Part shown: positions 17,079-24,208 of the stretch, in pieces
Position numbering within the stretch: position 1 is the stretch's first letter
Layout: each line of letters starts with the position of its first letter
Assembly: GCF_004920405.1 (NCBI RefSeq)
Contig: NZ_RFLV01000001.1
Location: 372,001 to 436,000, forward strand
Origin: Pseudomonas leptonychotis
Lineage (GTDB): Bacteria; Pseudomonadota; Gammaproteobacteria; Pseudomonadales; Pseudomonadaceae
Length of the DNA: 64,000 nucleotides
Direction: 5' to 3'
Program-made: the position numbers and the translations under genes
Notes under the pieces: generated by a model
What the model was told of the DNA's origin: nothing
The model's database searches: none
The model's input: only the letters and a program-made list of their open reading frames with translations

Positions 17079-17102
17079 TGTAGGAGCGGGCCATGCCCGC
17101 GA
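17079..17102 (+). repeat. REP sequence, left of the RAYT gene
   Basis: TGTAGGAGCGGGCCATGCCC followed by GCGA: the classical Pseudomonas REP, with its palindromic core GCGGGCCATGCCCGC. It is inverted relative to the copy at 17639-17662 on the other side of the RAYT gene. Confidence 0.9.
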
Positions 17103-17138
17103 AAAAATTCTGGGTACGCCAACCAGCGCGGAACAAGA

Positions 17139-17618
17139 TCAAAGCCAGATGGCATTCCAGAACGGATAATCCCCGATCCGCTTGACCAAACCCGCACGCA
17201 GAGGATTGGCAACGATGTAACGGGCGACTGCTTGCAGGTCTTCCTCTTCGCGCAGGGCGTGATCATGAAAAGCTTTCGACCAGAGTGGCCCCGTTCTACC
17301 CAGGGTCCGATTACTGTGGCGGGAACTGGCGGACTTGAGCCGACTAACCACATCGCCGAGGTTGTCGGCCTCTCCAAGCTGAAGCAACCAGTGCACATGA
17401 TCCGGCATCAACACCCAAGCCAGCATGCGGCTACTTCTGAGCAAGGCGGCGTCTTCAAAACAACGCGCGGCTGCGCAGGCCGCAGGAAAGTGGGTAAACA
17501 ACGATTCGCGGTTTTCGCTGGTTGTAGTGATCAAATAGACCGTATTGCTCAGAGAAACACGACCTCTACGCAAGCCCGCGTGGCCTGGCGCTTTTTTGTA
17601 GCTGTAACGCTCGTCCAT
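17139..17618 (-). CDS. rayT: REP-associated tyrosine transposase (RAYT)
   Basis: A 159-residue protein of the Y1 transposase (TnpA_REP) family. It has the HUH motif in MPDHVHWLL, and the putative catalytic Tyr in ARYIVANPLRAGLV near the C-terminus. RAYTs cut single-stranded REP DNA and are thought to spread REP sequences, although they behave as domesticated host genes. The gene sits between two inverted REPs (17079 and 17639) and a third diverged one (17692). The start MDERYSYKK is preferred; ten upstream codons are also open. No lesion is visible. Confidence 0.9.
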   Translation of the reverse strand: MDERYSYKKAPGHAGLRRGRVSLSNTVYLITTTSENRESLFTHFPAACAAARCFEDAALLRSSRMLAWVLMPDHVHWLLQLGEADNLGDVVSRLKSASSRHSNRTLGRTGPLWSKAFHDHALREEEDLQAVARYIVANPLRAGLVKRIGDYPFWNAIWL

Positions 17619-17638
17619 AAGCGTTCCCCTTAAGAAAT

Positions 17639-17662
17639 TCGCGGGCATGGCCCGCTCCTACA
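17639..17662 (-). repeat. REP sequence, right of the RAYT gene
   Basis: TCGCGGGCATGGCCCGCTCC then TACA: inverted copy of the REP at 17079. The pair flanks the RAYT gene in the arrangement expected of a RAYT/REP unit. Confidence 0.9.
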
Positions 17663-17691
17663 TCGAGGATAGACTTACAACACGCGGTTTC

Positions 17692-17715
17692 TGTAGGAAC
17701 GACCCATGGCCGTGA
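17692..17715 (+). repeat. Diverged REP sequence
   Basis: TGTAGGAACGACCCATGGCC then GTGA: same layout as the REP at 17079 with several substitutions. It lies right at the end of the next gene. Confidence 0.7.
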
Positions 17716-17721
17716 AAAATC

Positions 17722-18846
17722 TCAGTTCTGGCGATACGGCAGCAACTCGCAGGCCTGTTCGGCATAAGCGCGGATGCCGTGCTGTTCCTCGGCAAGAAAG
17801 TCCGCCACGGCCGCGCGCAAACCGGGGTGGCAGAGGTAGTGCCAGGAGTGGGTAATAACCGGCTCGAAGCCGCGAATCAGTTTGTGCTCGCCCTGGGCGC
17901 CTGCATCGAAGCGTTGCAAGCCATTGGCGATGGCGTAGTCCATGCCCTGGTAGAAACAGGTCTCGAAGTGCAGCCGGTCGAACTCCGCCAGGCAACCCCA
18001 GTAGCGCCCGTACAGGCTGTCGCCGCCGATCAGGCTAAAGGCCATGGCCACCGGCCTGCCGGCCTGATGGGCGAACACCACGCGAATCATCTCCGGCATG
18101 CGCTCAGCCAGCAGGCTGAAGAAGGCGCGCGTCAGGTACGGTGATTGGCCGCGCACGCGGTAGGTGTTGGCATAACAGAGGTAAACGAAATCCCACTCCA
18201 ACTCACTCAGTTGATGGCCTTCGCGCCACTCAAACTCAATGCCCTGCCCCGCCACCTGCTCGCGCTCCTTGCGCATCTGCTTGCGCTTGCGCGAACTGAG
18301 CGCATCGAGGAAATCCTGAAAATCCCGATAACCGCGGTTGCGCCAATGAAACTGGCAGCCCAGGCGCTGCAACCAGCCCTCGCGCCCCTGCAACAGCGCA
18401 TCCTCGGCCGACGTGGTGAAGTTGATGTGCAAACTCGACAAGCCTTGCGCCACCAAGTTATGGGTCAATTCATCGAGCAACTGCCCGGCCGCCAGCGGTG
18501 CACCCAGTAAGCGCTGGCCAGTTACCGGGGAAAAGGGAATTGCGCCGAGCAGCTTGGGGTAATAGTCGATACCCGCACGGTGGCAAGCATCGGCCCAGCC
18601 GTGATCAAACACGTACTCGCCGTAGGAATGGCTTTTCATATAGCCCGGCATGGCTGCCAGCAACTGGCCCGGCTCACCGAGCAGCGCCGCATGGGCGGGC
18701 TGCCAACCCGTGCGCCCGCCAACGCTGCCACTGTCTTCCAAGGCCGACAGAAAACCATGGCGCAAGAACGGCTGCGCCGCAGTCAGCAGACCATCCCACT
18801 GGCTAGCGGCAATTTCATGGATGGAATCGAAGCGGGTCAGCAACAT
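17722..18846 (-). CDS. FemAB-like GNAT acyltransferase (DUF482)
   Basis: A 374-residue protein of the PF04339 (DUF482) family, which has the FemAB-like double GNAT fold. Recognisable parts are [18 protein letters not shown] (here [20 protein letters not shown]), [29 protein letters not shown] and [24 protein letters not shown]. Proteins of this kind are annotated as peptidoglycan biosynthesis/recognition or N-acetyltransferases, but the acceptor is not known. It is alone on its transcript; the downstream end lies next to a REP. Confidence 0.8.
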   Translation of the reverse strand: MLLTRFDSIHEIAASQWDGLLTAAQPFLRHGFLSALEDSGSVGGRTGWQPAHAALLGEPGQLLAAMPGYMKSHSYGEYVFDHGWADACHRAGIDYYPKLLGAIPFSPVTGQRLLGAPLAAGQLLDELTHNLVAQGLSSLHINFTTSAEDALLQGREGWLQRLGCQFHWRNRGYRDFQDFLDALSSRKRKQMRKEREQVAGQGIEFEWREGHQLSELEWDFVYLCYANTYRVRGQSPYLTRAFFSLLAERMPEMIRVVFAHQAGRPVAMAFSLIGGDSLYGRYWGCLAEFDRLHFETCFYQGMDYAIANGLQRFDAGAQGEHKLIRGFEPVITHSWHYLCHPGLRAAVADFLAEEQHGIRAYAEQACELLPYRQN

Positions 18847-18966
18847 CGGCAGCTCGGCGAGTCAGGCAAGGCAGCACTATATATAGACGCACGCTTTGAT
18901 GCTGCCTTGGCTTTACTGGCAGGCCGTGAAAAACCTAGCCGAGGCCGGTAGTTTTTCAGCCGTCTA

Positions 18967-19884
18967 CTAGCGCGTGGCTTTGAAGGCAATCATATAGGCC
19001 AACTTCTTGCTGGCCATCTTGCCCATTTCCTTGCGATCGATAGAGGTGTAACCACCCAGCTCGCGTGCCTTGAAGCCGCTGTCACCCACCGGGCTGTCGG
19101 CTGCTAAGGCGACCATCAGCTTGGCCGCAGCGCCAATCGCGTCGCGGTAGTCGCCTTTGTCACGCAGGTCGTACTCGCTCAGTTTGAGCTGGCCGCGCAG
19201 CCAATTGCCCCAGTAGAACTCAAGAAACTCCGGAGCTACGTCGCCCGAGCGTGGTTTGTCATAGGCCACCTCGCGGGTGAAATACACCAGCGCGCGGTAA
19301 GGATCATCCTGCAAGTTGGCCAAGCCAAGCTGCGCCGGAATCTGCTCAGGGCTGATCGCCTGCCCCTGGCTATCCTTGAGCCAGACCTTGCGCGCGGCCT
19401 GCATGCGCTGCCAGAAGCTGGTCAAATCCGCGCTGTCGCTGAAGTTGTCGGTGACCTTAACCCACATCTGCAGCTGGGCCCCACCGCCCGGTTGCTCCCA
19501 CAACGTGGTGAAGGTGTGGTGACCATCGGTCAGGTACAGCTGACCCTCGGGGCCGACCACCACGGTTTTCATCTCGCTGCTGTTTGCAGCCACTGCGCCC
19601 TGACAACTAAAACTGTCCGGCTGATGCAGATTGGCGCCCTTCGGTACCGCGCGGCTTTCGCCCTGACCATTGGCCTCGCAGTACTCATCGAAGCGCTTGT
19701 TCGGCTCTTTGCTAAAGCGTCCGAGTTTGTAATAGATCTGGTCATAGCCCACCACCGCCTGAGTCGGGTGCAATTGCTCAAGGCGTACCTGCAGCAAGTC
19801 TCCCGGTTTGGCGTTGCGATAGTTCTCGGCCAGTACGCTGGCACTCAACCCCAGCATCAATAGCAACACAACAACGCTGTGCAT
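18967..19884 (-). CDS. Secreted ParB/Srx-like protein
   Basis: A protein of about 305 residues. A signal peptide (MHSVVVLLLMLGLSASVLA) precedes a domain matching the putative ParB-like nuclease family PF08857: LLQVRLEQLHPTQAVVGYDQIYYKL near the start, and YLTDGHHTFTTLW, where DGHH corresponds to the nucleotide-handling DGHHR motif of the ParB/Srx fold. Unlike real ParB it is exported, so chromosome segregation is excluded; whether it has NTPase, phosphotransfer or nuclease activity is unknown. The ATG at 19884 starts the signal peptide; an ATG seven codons upstream is less likely. No partner gene is apparent. Confidence 0.75.
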   Translation of the reverse strand: MHSVVVLLLMLGLSASVLAENYRNAKPGDLLQVRLEQLHPTQAVVGYDQIYYKLGRFSKEPNKRFDEYCEANGQGESRAVPKGANLHQPDSFSCQGAVAANSSEMKTVVVGPEGQLYLTDGHHTFTTLWEQPGGGAQLQMWVKVTDNFSDSADLTSFWQRMQAARKVWLKDSQGQAISPEQIPAQLGLANLQDDPYRALVYFTREVAYDKPRSGDVAPEFLEFYWGNWLRGQLKLSEYDLRDKGDYRDAIGAAAKLMVALAADSPVGDSGFKARELGGYTSIDRKEMGKMASKKLAYMIAFKATR

Positions 19885-19912
19885 CAGCTGTCTCTCCACA
19901 AACAATCCGGCG

Positions 19913-19939
19913 AAAAAAAGCCCCGCACAAGGCGGGGCT
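19913..19939 (-). terminator. Terminator of the porin gene
   Basis: On the minus strand AGCCCCGC and GCGGGGCT form a tight hairpin followed by seven T, 35 bases beyond the porin stop codon. Confidence 0.9.
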
Positions 19940-19971
19940 CAAAGATAGGAGCAACGTTTGAGCAATATTGT

Positions 19972-21309
19972 TTAGAACACGTACTGCAGACGGCCAACGA
20001 TGGCTTTGCCGTCGTCCTGCACATTCTCGCCACCGACCTGACGGGTAGTGTCGATATTGTCCACTTGGTAATCGATGTAGTTCAGGCTCATACGTACCGC
20101 CGGAGTGGCGAAGTAGTTAACACCCACCACCACAGCGCTGGCTTCGAACTCATCGCTGGCATCCGCCGCCACAATACCGGCCAGACCCAGGTTGCCTGGA
20201 ATGGCGGTCGCATCAGAGTCGATCGTGGTGTTTTCGTAGCGAGCGAAGACTTCCCAGGTGCCTTTCATATCGGTCGGCTTGTCCCACTTGCCGTCGCTAC
20301 CTTTATAGCCACGGGCGGCGCCGAACATGTAGGAAACCTGCGCGGTATAACCGCTCATGTCCACATCGGCATCAGCACCGACAAGGTTCTCACCGGTAAT
20401 GCTGCGCTGGAAGTATTCAGCCTGGCCGCGCAGGCCACCGAACTGAGCCCCCGACTCCAATAACCATTCGCTGTCTTGATCTGCGACGCGCACATCACCG
20501 AAGGTCAGGCGGAAATCGTTGTCGCTGCGGATACCCATACGGGTACGGGCACGCGCACGGTCATCGTCCGAGCTGCTGTCGTGGTAGTTGGCGGCCAAGT
20601 GAACAACGTCAGTGCCGTTCAGGTAAGGAGCCCAGTGAGCACGCAGGGTGTAACCGAACAGTTCGTCGTTGTCATCGGAGTCGTAGTTGTTGTTGTTATC
20701 GCTGTCATCGTAGGTCGCAACCTGGGCCATCAGGCCGTAGTTGTCGCCAGAGTGCTTAACGTTCAAACCAAACTGAGCATCCTCGTCACCGTGGAGGAAG
20801 TCATACATAAATGGACGTTCGATGGCAGTGATCCACGACGAGCTGGTGGTGCCTTCCAGGCCGTAGTCAACACCGAAACGGCCAACAGTGAAGGTGGCCA
20901 GATCGAGACCGGTGTAAGTGATGTAAGCACGGTCAACGGCAGTCTCTGCGCCATCGGCAGAACCGTCATAGCTCAAACGAACACCCCAGCCCCAGTCCTT
21001 ATACGCCACACCTTCCAGACCGATTTCACCGCGACGGATGTAGGTGTTGAAGGTGTCATCGAACGGGTTGTTCTGATCGGCTGCCTGCAAGCCGTCAAAG
21101 TTGGTGGCATCCCACTGCAGCTTGCCGCCCAGCTTGAAGCTGAATTCTTTGTCGGTGGTGGCCACTTCCAGGCCACCCTTGGTTTTGATCACGAGATCGG
21201 CGCCGTCAGTGCTGACAGTACCGGCGAAAGCCTGGGCGGAAACGGCCAGGGCCAGAGCGCTGGTTGCGAAGCCGGCCATTACTCCACGAAAGCTGTGCTT
21301 ACGGATCAT
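19972..21309 (-). CDS. Phosphate-selective porin, OprO/OprP family
   Basis: A 445-residue outer-membrane protein. A signal peptide (cut near AQAFA-GT) precedes a 16-strand beta barrel typical of PF07396 (Porin_O_P). Visible features are TTDKEFSFKLGGKLQWDA, TYIRRGEIGLEGVAYKDWGWGV and a C-terminal YVF ending with Phe, used for barrel insertion. OprP and OprO take up phosphate or pyrophosphate; other members have lost that selectivity. I see no clear Pho box upstream and no pst/pho genes nearby, so phosphate control is not shown. An own terminator follows. Confidence 0.88.
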   Translation of the reverse strand: MIRKHSFRGVMAGFATSALALAVSAQAFAGTVSTDGADLVIKTKGGLEVATTDKEFSFKLGGKLQWDATNFDGLQAADQNNPFDDTFNTYIRRGEIGLEGVAYKDWGWGVRLSYDGSADGAETAVDRAYITYTGLDLATFTVGRFGVDYGLEGTTSSSWITAIERPFMYDFLHGDEDAQFGLNVKHSGDNYGLMAQVATYDDSDNNNNYDSDDNDELFGYTLRAHWAPYLNGTDVVHLAANYHDSSSDDDRARARTRMGIRSDNDFRLTFGDVRVADQDSEWLLESGAQFGGLRGQAEYFQRSITGENLVGADADVDMSGYTAQVSYMFGAARGYKGSDGKWDKPTDMKGTWEVFARYENTTIDSDATAIPGNLGLAGIVAADASDEFEASAVVVGVNYFATPAVRMSLNYIDYQVDNIDTTRQVGGENVQDDGKAIVGRLQYVF

Positions 21310-21536
21310 CGAAGATTCCTCTGAATGAACGTTTAAGTGTTGAAAACACCCGAGCGCTGGGGCTCGTTCGTGCTGGAGGGAATCTTGGCGGCGGGATATT
21401 TCAGGGCAGTTGCTGATATATAAATATTTGATTACAACGGAACTTTTTACTTCCTTTGCCTATAAGTAGTAAAAACCGCTCTAGGTCGCGGCTTTACCAG
21501 CGGCCCGCACCCTTGCGGCGACGGGCCGTGTTCGGC

Positions 21537-22136
21537 TCAAGACTGGCGACGCAATGCTCGGCTCAGCCAGTAATCCAGGCTTAGCCAGCGCCCGGCTCCG
21601 CTGAAAAACAGCGCCACCAACATAATCAGGTAAGTGGCCGCAAACTCGATGCCATTGTTCAGCACCACCAGCTTGCCGCTGCTGGTGAGCCAGTCGTAAT
21701 TGCCATGCTCTTTGAGCAGCTCGCGGGCACGCGCCACTTTCTCCACCGACGCCATGACCCGCTCATTGGCAAACGGTGCCGACGCATCGGCAATCGCCTG
21801 CCAACCGAACGGCAGGTGCACGGCGAAGATCGCCACCAGCATGGTCACGATCAATGGAATGCTGATCCAGCGTACCGCCAGGCCGAACAGCAACAACAAC
21901 GCGCCGCCCGTCTCGGTCAAGGCCGCGGCCCAGGCCAGCAGCTCGGGGAATGGCAAACCCAGGCCCCAATCCGGATTGCCGAACCAGGCGGCGGTGGCGT
22001 CGATATCCGCCAGCTTGTGCGTGCCGGCCATCCAGAACACCGGCACCAGATACAAGCGCAGCAGCAGGGGGCCAATAAAATCCAAGCGGCGAGTAGCGTC
22101 CAGGGCATCCTGGAGGCGATTAAAGAAGGTCAACAT
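21537..22136 (-). CDS. DoxX-family membrane protein of the bufferin operon (HvfD-like)
   Basis: A 199-residue inner-membrane protein with four helices. It matches DoxX (PF07681): RLYLVPVFWMAGTHKL, LPFPELLAWAAALTETGGALLL, IPLIVTMLVAIFAVH and ATYLIMLVALFFSGAGRWL. It is the last gene of a four-gene operon with a DUF2063 protein, a DUF692 enzyme and an EGKCG peptide; DoxX proteins are a regular fourth member (HvfD) and may help in redox or export of the peptide. The ATG at 22136 gives MLTFFNRLQ; another lies four codons upstream. The gap to the DUF2063 gene is 44 bases. Confidence 0.85.
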   Translation of the reverse strand: MLTFFNRLQDALDATRRLDFIGPLLLRLYLVPVFWMAGTHKLADIDATAAWFGNPDWGLGLPFPELLAWAAALTETGGALLLLFGLAVRWISIPLIVTMLVAIFAVHLPFGWQAIADASAPFANERVMASVEKVARARELLKEHGNYDWLTSSGKLVVLNNGIEFAATYLIMLVALFFSGAGRWLSLDYWLSRALRRQS

Positions 22137-22180
22137 GCGCATCTCCACAGGTCGGCGTTATCAGCGCCGTAGTCAGGTCA

Positions 22181-22885
22181 TCACAGAATTGGGGGTTGCC
22201 AGATACCCTGGCGTTGCCAGTCATCCAGCAGGCTTTTGGCGTTACTGAAGTAGTGCTTGTCCGCGGGCAAACCATGCTGCTTGGCAAGGTCGTACAGGGC
22301 TGAATTAGAGGTCTCGCCCGCCTGCAAGCGCACGGCCAGCTGATAGGAAAACGCGCTCAGCTGCATAAACCGCACCTGGTCCTGGCCGTCACGCCAGACC
22401 AGCAAACAAGTGGGCTGGGCATCCGGTTGGCGCGGCTGGAATGTCACCCCAATACGCTGCACCGGCCACTGATAAGCCAGCGGCCAGGCCAGCGACGACC
22501 ACCCCTCGCTTGGCACCTCAGCCTCACTGACATCCAATGCCAGCTCAACCCACTCGTAATGCGCCAGCTCAAGGATAAAACGCGGATCGTCCGCCTCGGC
22601 GACATAGCCACTCTGCAGCCAAGCGAGAAACTCCTGGCTGATCTGCAAAAAATACGGCGATGCGGCCGGATGCTCGGCCATAAAGCTGCGCACCAGGCGC
22701 TGCCATCGTGGCGCATCAAACAACGTACGCAGCACCGGGAAGGCACCGCTGATAAAGCCCTCGATATTGTTGAAAAACAGCGTTTCGTACACCGCCATGC
22801 GCTCAGCCGTAATGCCCTCTAACAGGGGCACCTGCGGCTGACGGATACGCGCGGCGAACGCGCGCTGCCACTCAACGTCACTCAT
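22181..22885 (-). CDS. DUF2063 protein, HvfC/BufC-like
   Basis: A 234-residue cytoplasmic protein with the N-terminal DUF2063 domain (PF09836: QRAFAARIRQP, MAVYETLFFNNIEGFISGAFPVLRTLF). In bufferin/HvfABCD clusters and relatives this protein pairs with the MNIO enzyme and presents the precursor peptide to it. Its start overlaps the stop of the DUF692 gene by four bases (ATGA), so the two are translationally coupled, which fits a complex. Older notes call the family DNA-binding, without good evidence here. Confidence 0.9.
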   Translation of the reverse strand: MSDVEWQRAFAARIRQPQVPLLEGITAERMAVYETLFFNNIEGFISGAFPVLRTLFDAPRWQRLVRSFMAEHPAASPYFLQISQEFLAWLQSGYVAEADDPRFILELAHYEWVELALDVSEAEVPSEGWSSLAWPLAYQWPVQRIGVTFQPRQPDAQPTCLLVWRDGQDQVRFMQLSAFSYQLAVRLQAGETSNSALYDLAKQHGLPADKHYFSNAKSLLDDWQRQGIWQPPIL

Positions 22886-23745
22886 GTGCCATACCCGCGC
22901 GACTGCACGGCAGCCAGCTGCATTTGGCGTATGTGCACCACCTCACCATACAACTCGGCCATCGGTGGAAAGTTGAAGTCGCGCTCCAGCAAAGTAGGAC
23001 GCACGCCGTGCACCGCATAGGTGTGTTCCAGCAAGGCCCACACCGGATCAATCACGGGCGCGCCGTGGGTGTCGATCTTCAGATCACTGGCCTGATCGTA
23101 ATGCCCGGCCACATGCAGATAGGCGATACGCGCGCTGGGCATGCTGGCGATATAGGCCTGCGCATCGAAGTTGAAATTGATGCTGTTGACGAAGACGTTA
23201 TTCACGTCCAATAACAGCTGGCAGTCGGCCCGCTCCAGCACTGCGCACACGAACGCGGCTTCATCCAGCTCGCCCGGCAGCTGTGCATAGGCCGAGACGT
23301 TCTCGATGATCAGCGGCCGCTCCAGCACGTCTTGCACAAGGCGTACGCGCTCGGCAATACGCTTAACTGCTTCCTCGGAAAACGGTAGCGGCATCAGGTC
23401 ATACAGCTGGGCGTGGTCGGCGCAGGTCGACAGATGCTCGCTATAACCGACGATGCCATGTTGATCGAGAAAGCCCTTGATCGCCTTAAGCAGCTCAATA
23501 TCCAGCGGCGCAAAACCACCGAGATTTAGGGACAGGCCGTGGCAGAGAAACGGCAGACGCTCGGTCAGTGCGCGCAATTGCTTACCCAGTCGCCCACCCA
23601 CACCGATCCAGTTCTCCGGCGCCACTTCGAGAAAGTCCAGCTCGCTTGCGCTGCACGCCTGCAACCCCGCAAGCAGGCCGCGGCGCAAGCCCAGCCCGGC
23701 ACCGCTGACAACGTCAGCCTGCATGCCCTGCCCTATCTGGCGCAT
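22882..23745 (-). CDS. DUF692 multinuclear iron oxidase (MNIO), HvfB/BufB-like
   Basis: A 287-residue TIM-barrel enzyme of the DUF692 family. Probable iron ligands lie in CHGLSLNLGG, YSEHLSTC, ENVSAY, LLDVNNVFVNSINFNFD, HVAGHYD and DTHGAPV. These enzymes oxidise cysteines of ribosomally made peptides to oxazolone/thioamide or thiooxazole groups; in HvfB/BufB the products bind copper. The gene follows the precursor gene directly (ATG right after its stop codon); a second ATG seven codons in, behind GGGCAGGG, is an alternative start. It overlaps the DUF2063 gene. Confidence 0.92.
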   Translation of the reverse strand: MRQIGQGMQADVVSGAGLGLRRGLLAGLQACSASELDFLEVAPENWIGVGGRLGKQLRALTERLPFLCHGLSLNLGGFAPLDIELLKAIKGFLDQHGIVGYSEHLSTCADHAQLYDLMPLPFSEEAVKRIAERVRLVQDVLERPLIIENVSAYAQLPGELDEAAFVCAVLERADCQLLLDVNNVFVNSINFNFDAQAYIASMPSARIAYLHVAGHYDQASDLKIDTHGAPVIDPVWALLEHTYAVHGVRPTLLERDFNFPPMAELYGEVVHIRQMQLAAVQSRGYGT

Positions 23746-24006
23746 TTACTCGGCGTTCTCGGCGCCGCATTTACCTTCGCCGCATTTACCCTCAGCGTCG
23801 CTTTTGGTTTCGCCTGCAGTTTTCATCTCGCCGCCACATTTGCCCTCACCGCAAGCACCCTCAGCCGACTTCTCGCCGGACGCCAGGCTATAACCGCTGC
23901 TCAGCTCTTGGACGGCAAACGGGTTGCTCGTGGCATGTACGCTGAATGCCGCACTGCTTAGCAGCACCGCGCCGAGGGAAGCAACTACAGTGTTCAGATG
24001 GTTCAT
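23746..24006 (-). CDS. Bufferin-type RiPP precursor, HvfA/BufA1-like
   Basis: An 86-residue precursor. A cleavable signal peptide (MNHLNTVVASLGAVLLSSAAF to about HAT) is followed by about 60 low-complexity residues rich in Glu, Gly and Lys, with four Cys: one EGACG and three EGKCG. These EGKCG motifs are the sites modified by MNIO enzymes in HvfA and bufferins, after which the peptide is exported and binds copper. GGAG lies seven bases before the ATG at 24006; upstream in-frame ATGs are not supported. It is the first gene of the operon, followed immediately by the MNIO gene. Copper as the metal is inferred from the family. Confidence 0.92.
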   Translation of the reverse strand: MNHLNTVVASLGAVLLSSAAFSVHATSNPFAVQELSSGYSLASGEKSAEGACGEGKCGGEMKTAGETKSDAEGKCGEGKCGAENAE

Positions 24007-24060
24007 GGCAACGCTCCATTGGTGATTCATCACGGCTACCTGCTGGCAGCCTCGAACCAA

Positions 24061-24088
24061 TAGACGCAGGCATCAGCATGCCGTTACA
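24061..24088 (-). promoter_or_regulatory. Candidate ECF-sigma promoter of the bufferin operon
   Basis: On the minus strand TGTAACG (24088-24082) and CGTCTA (24066-24061) are separated by 15 bases, about 55 bases upstream of the precursor start. An AAC-containing -35 and a CGTC -10 are typical of ECF sigma factors, which control related operons elsewhere. No sigma gene is adjacent. Confidence 0.45.
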
Positions 24089-24208
24089 TCCCGGATAAAA
24101 TTAATCGACGGCCCTGACGGCTCAGAAGATTTTTGCCGGCGCGCAGCCGATCCGTCACACTACGCCCCCCCGAGCAAATGCTCGTTTTTCAAAGTCTGCA
24201 GACTCCGT

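Noticed and set aside
21310..21480. Pho box upstream of the OprO/OprP-like porin
   Set aside because: I looked for two CTGTCAT-like repeats at 11-base spacing on the minus strand and found only AT-rich sequence.
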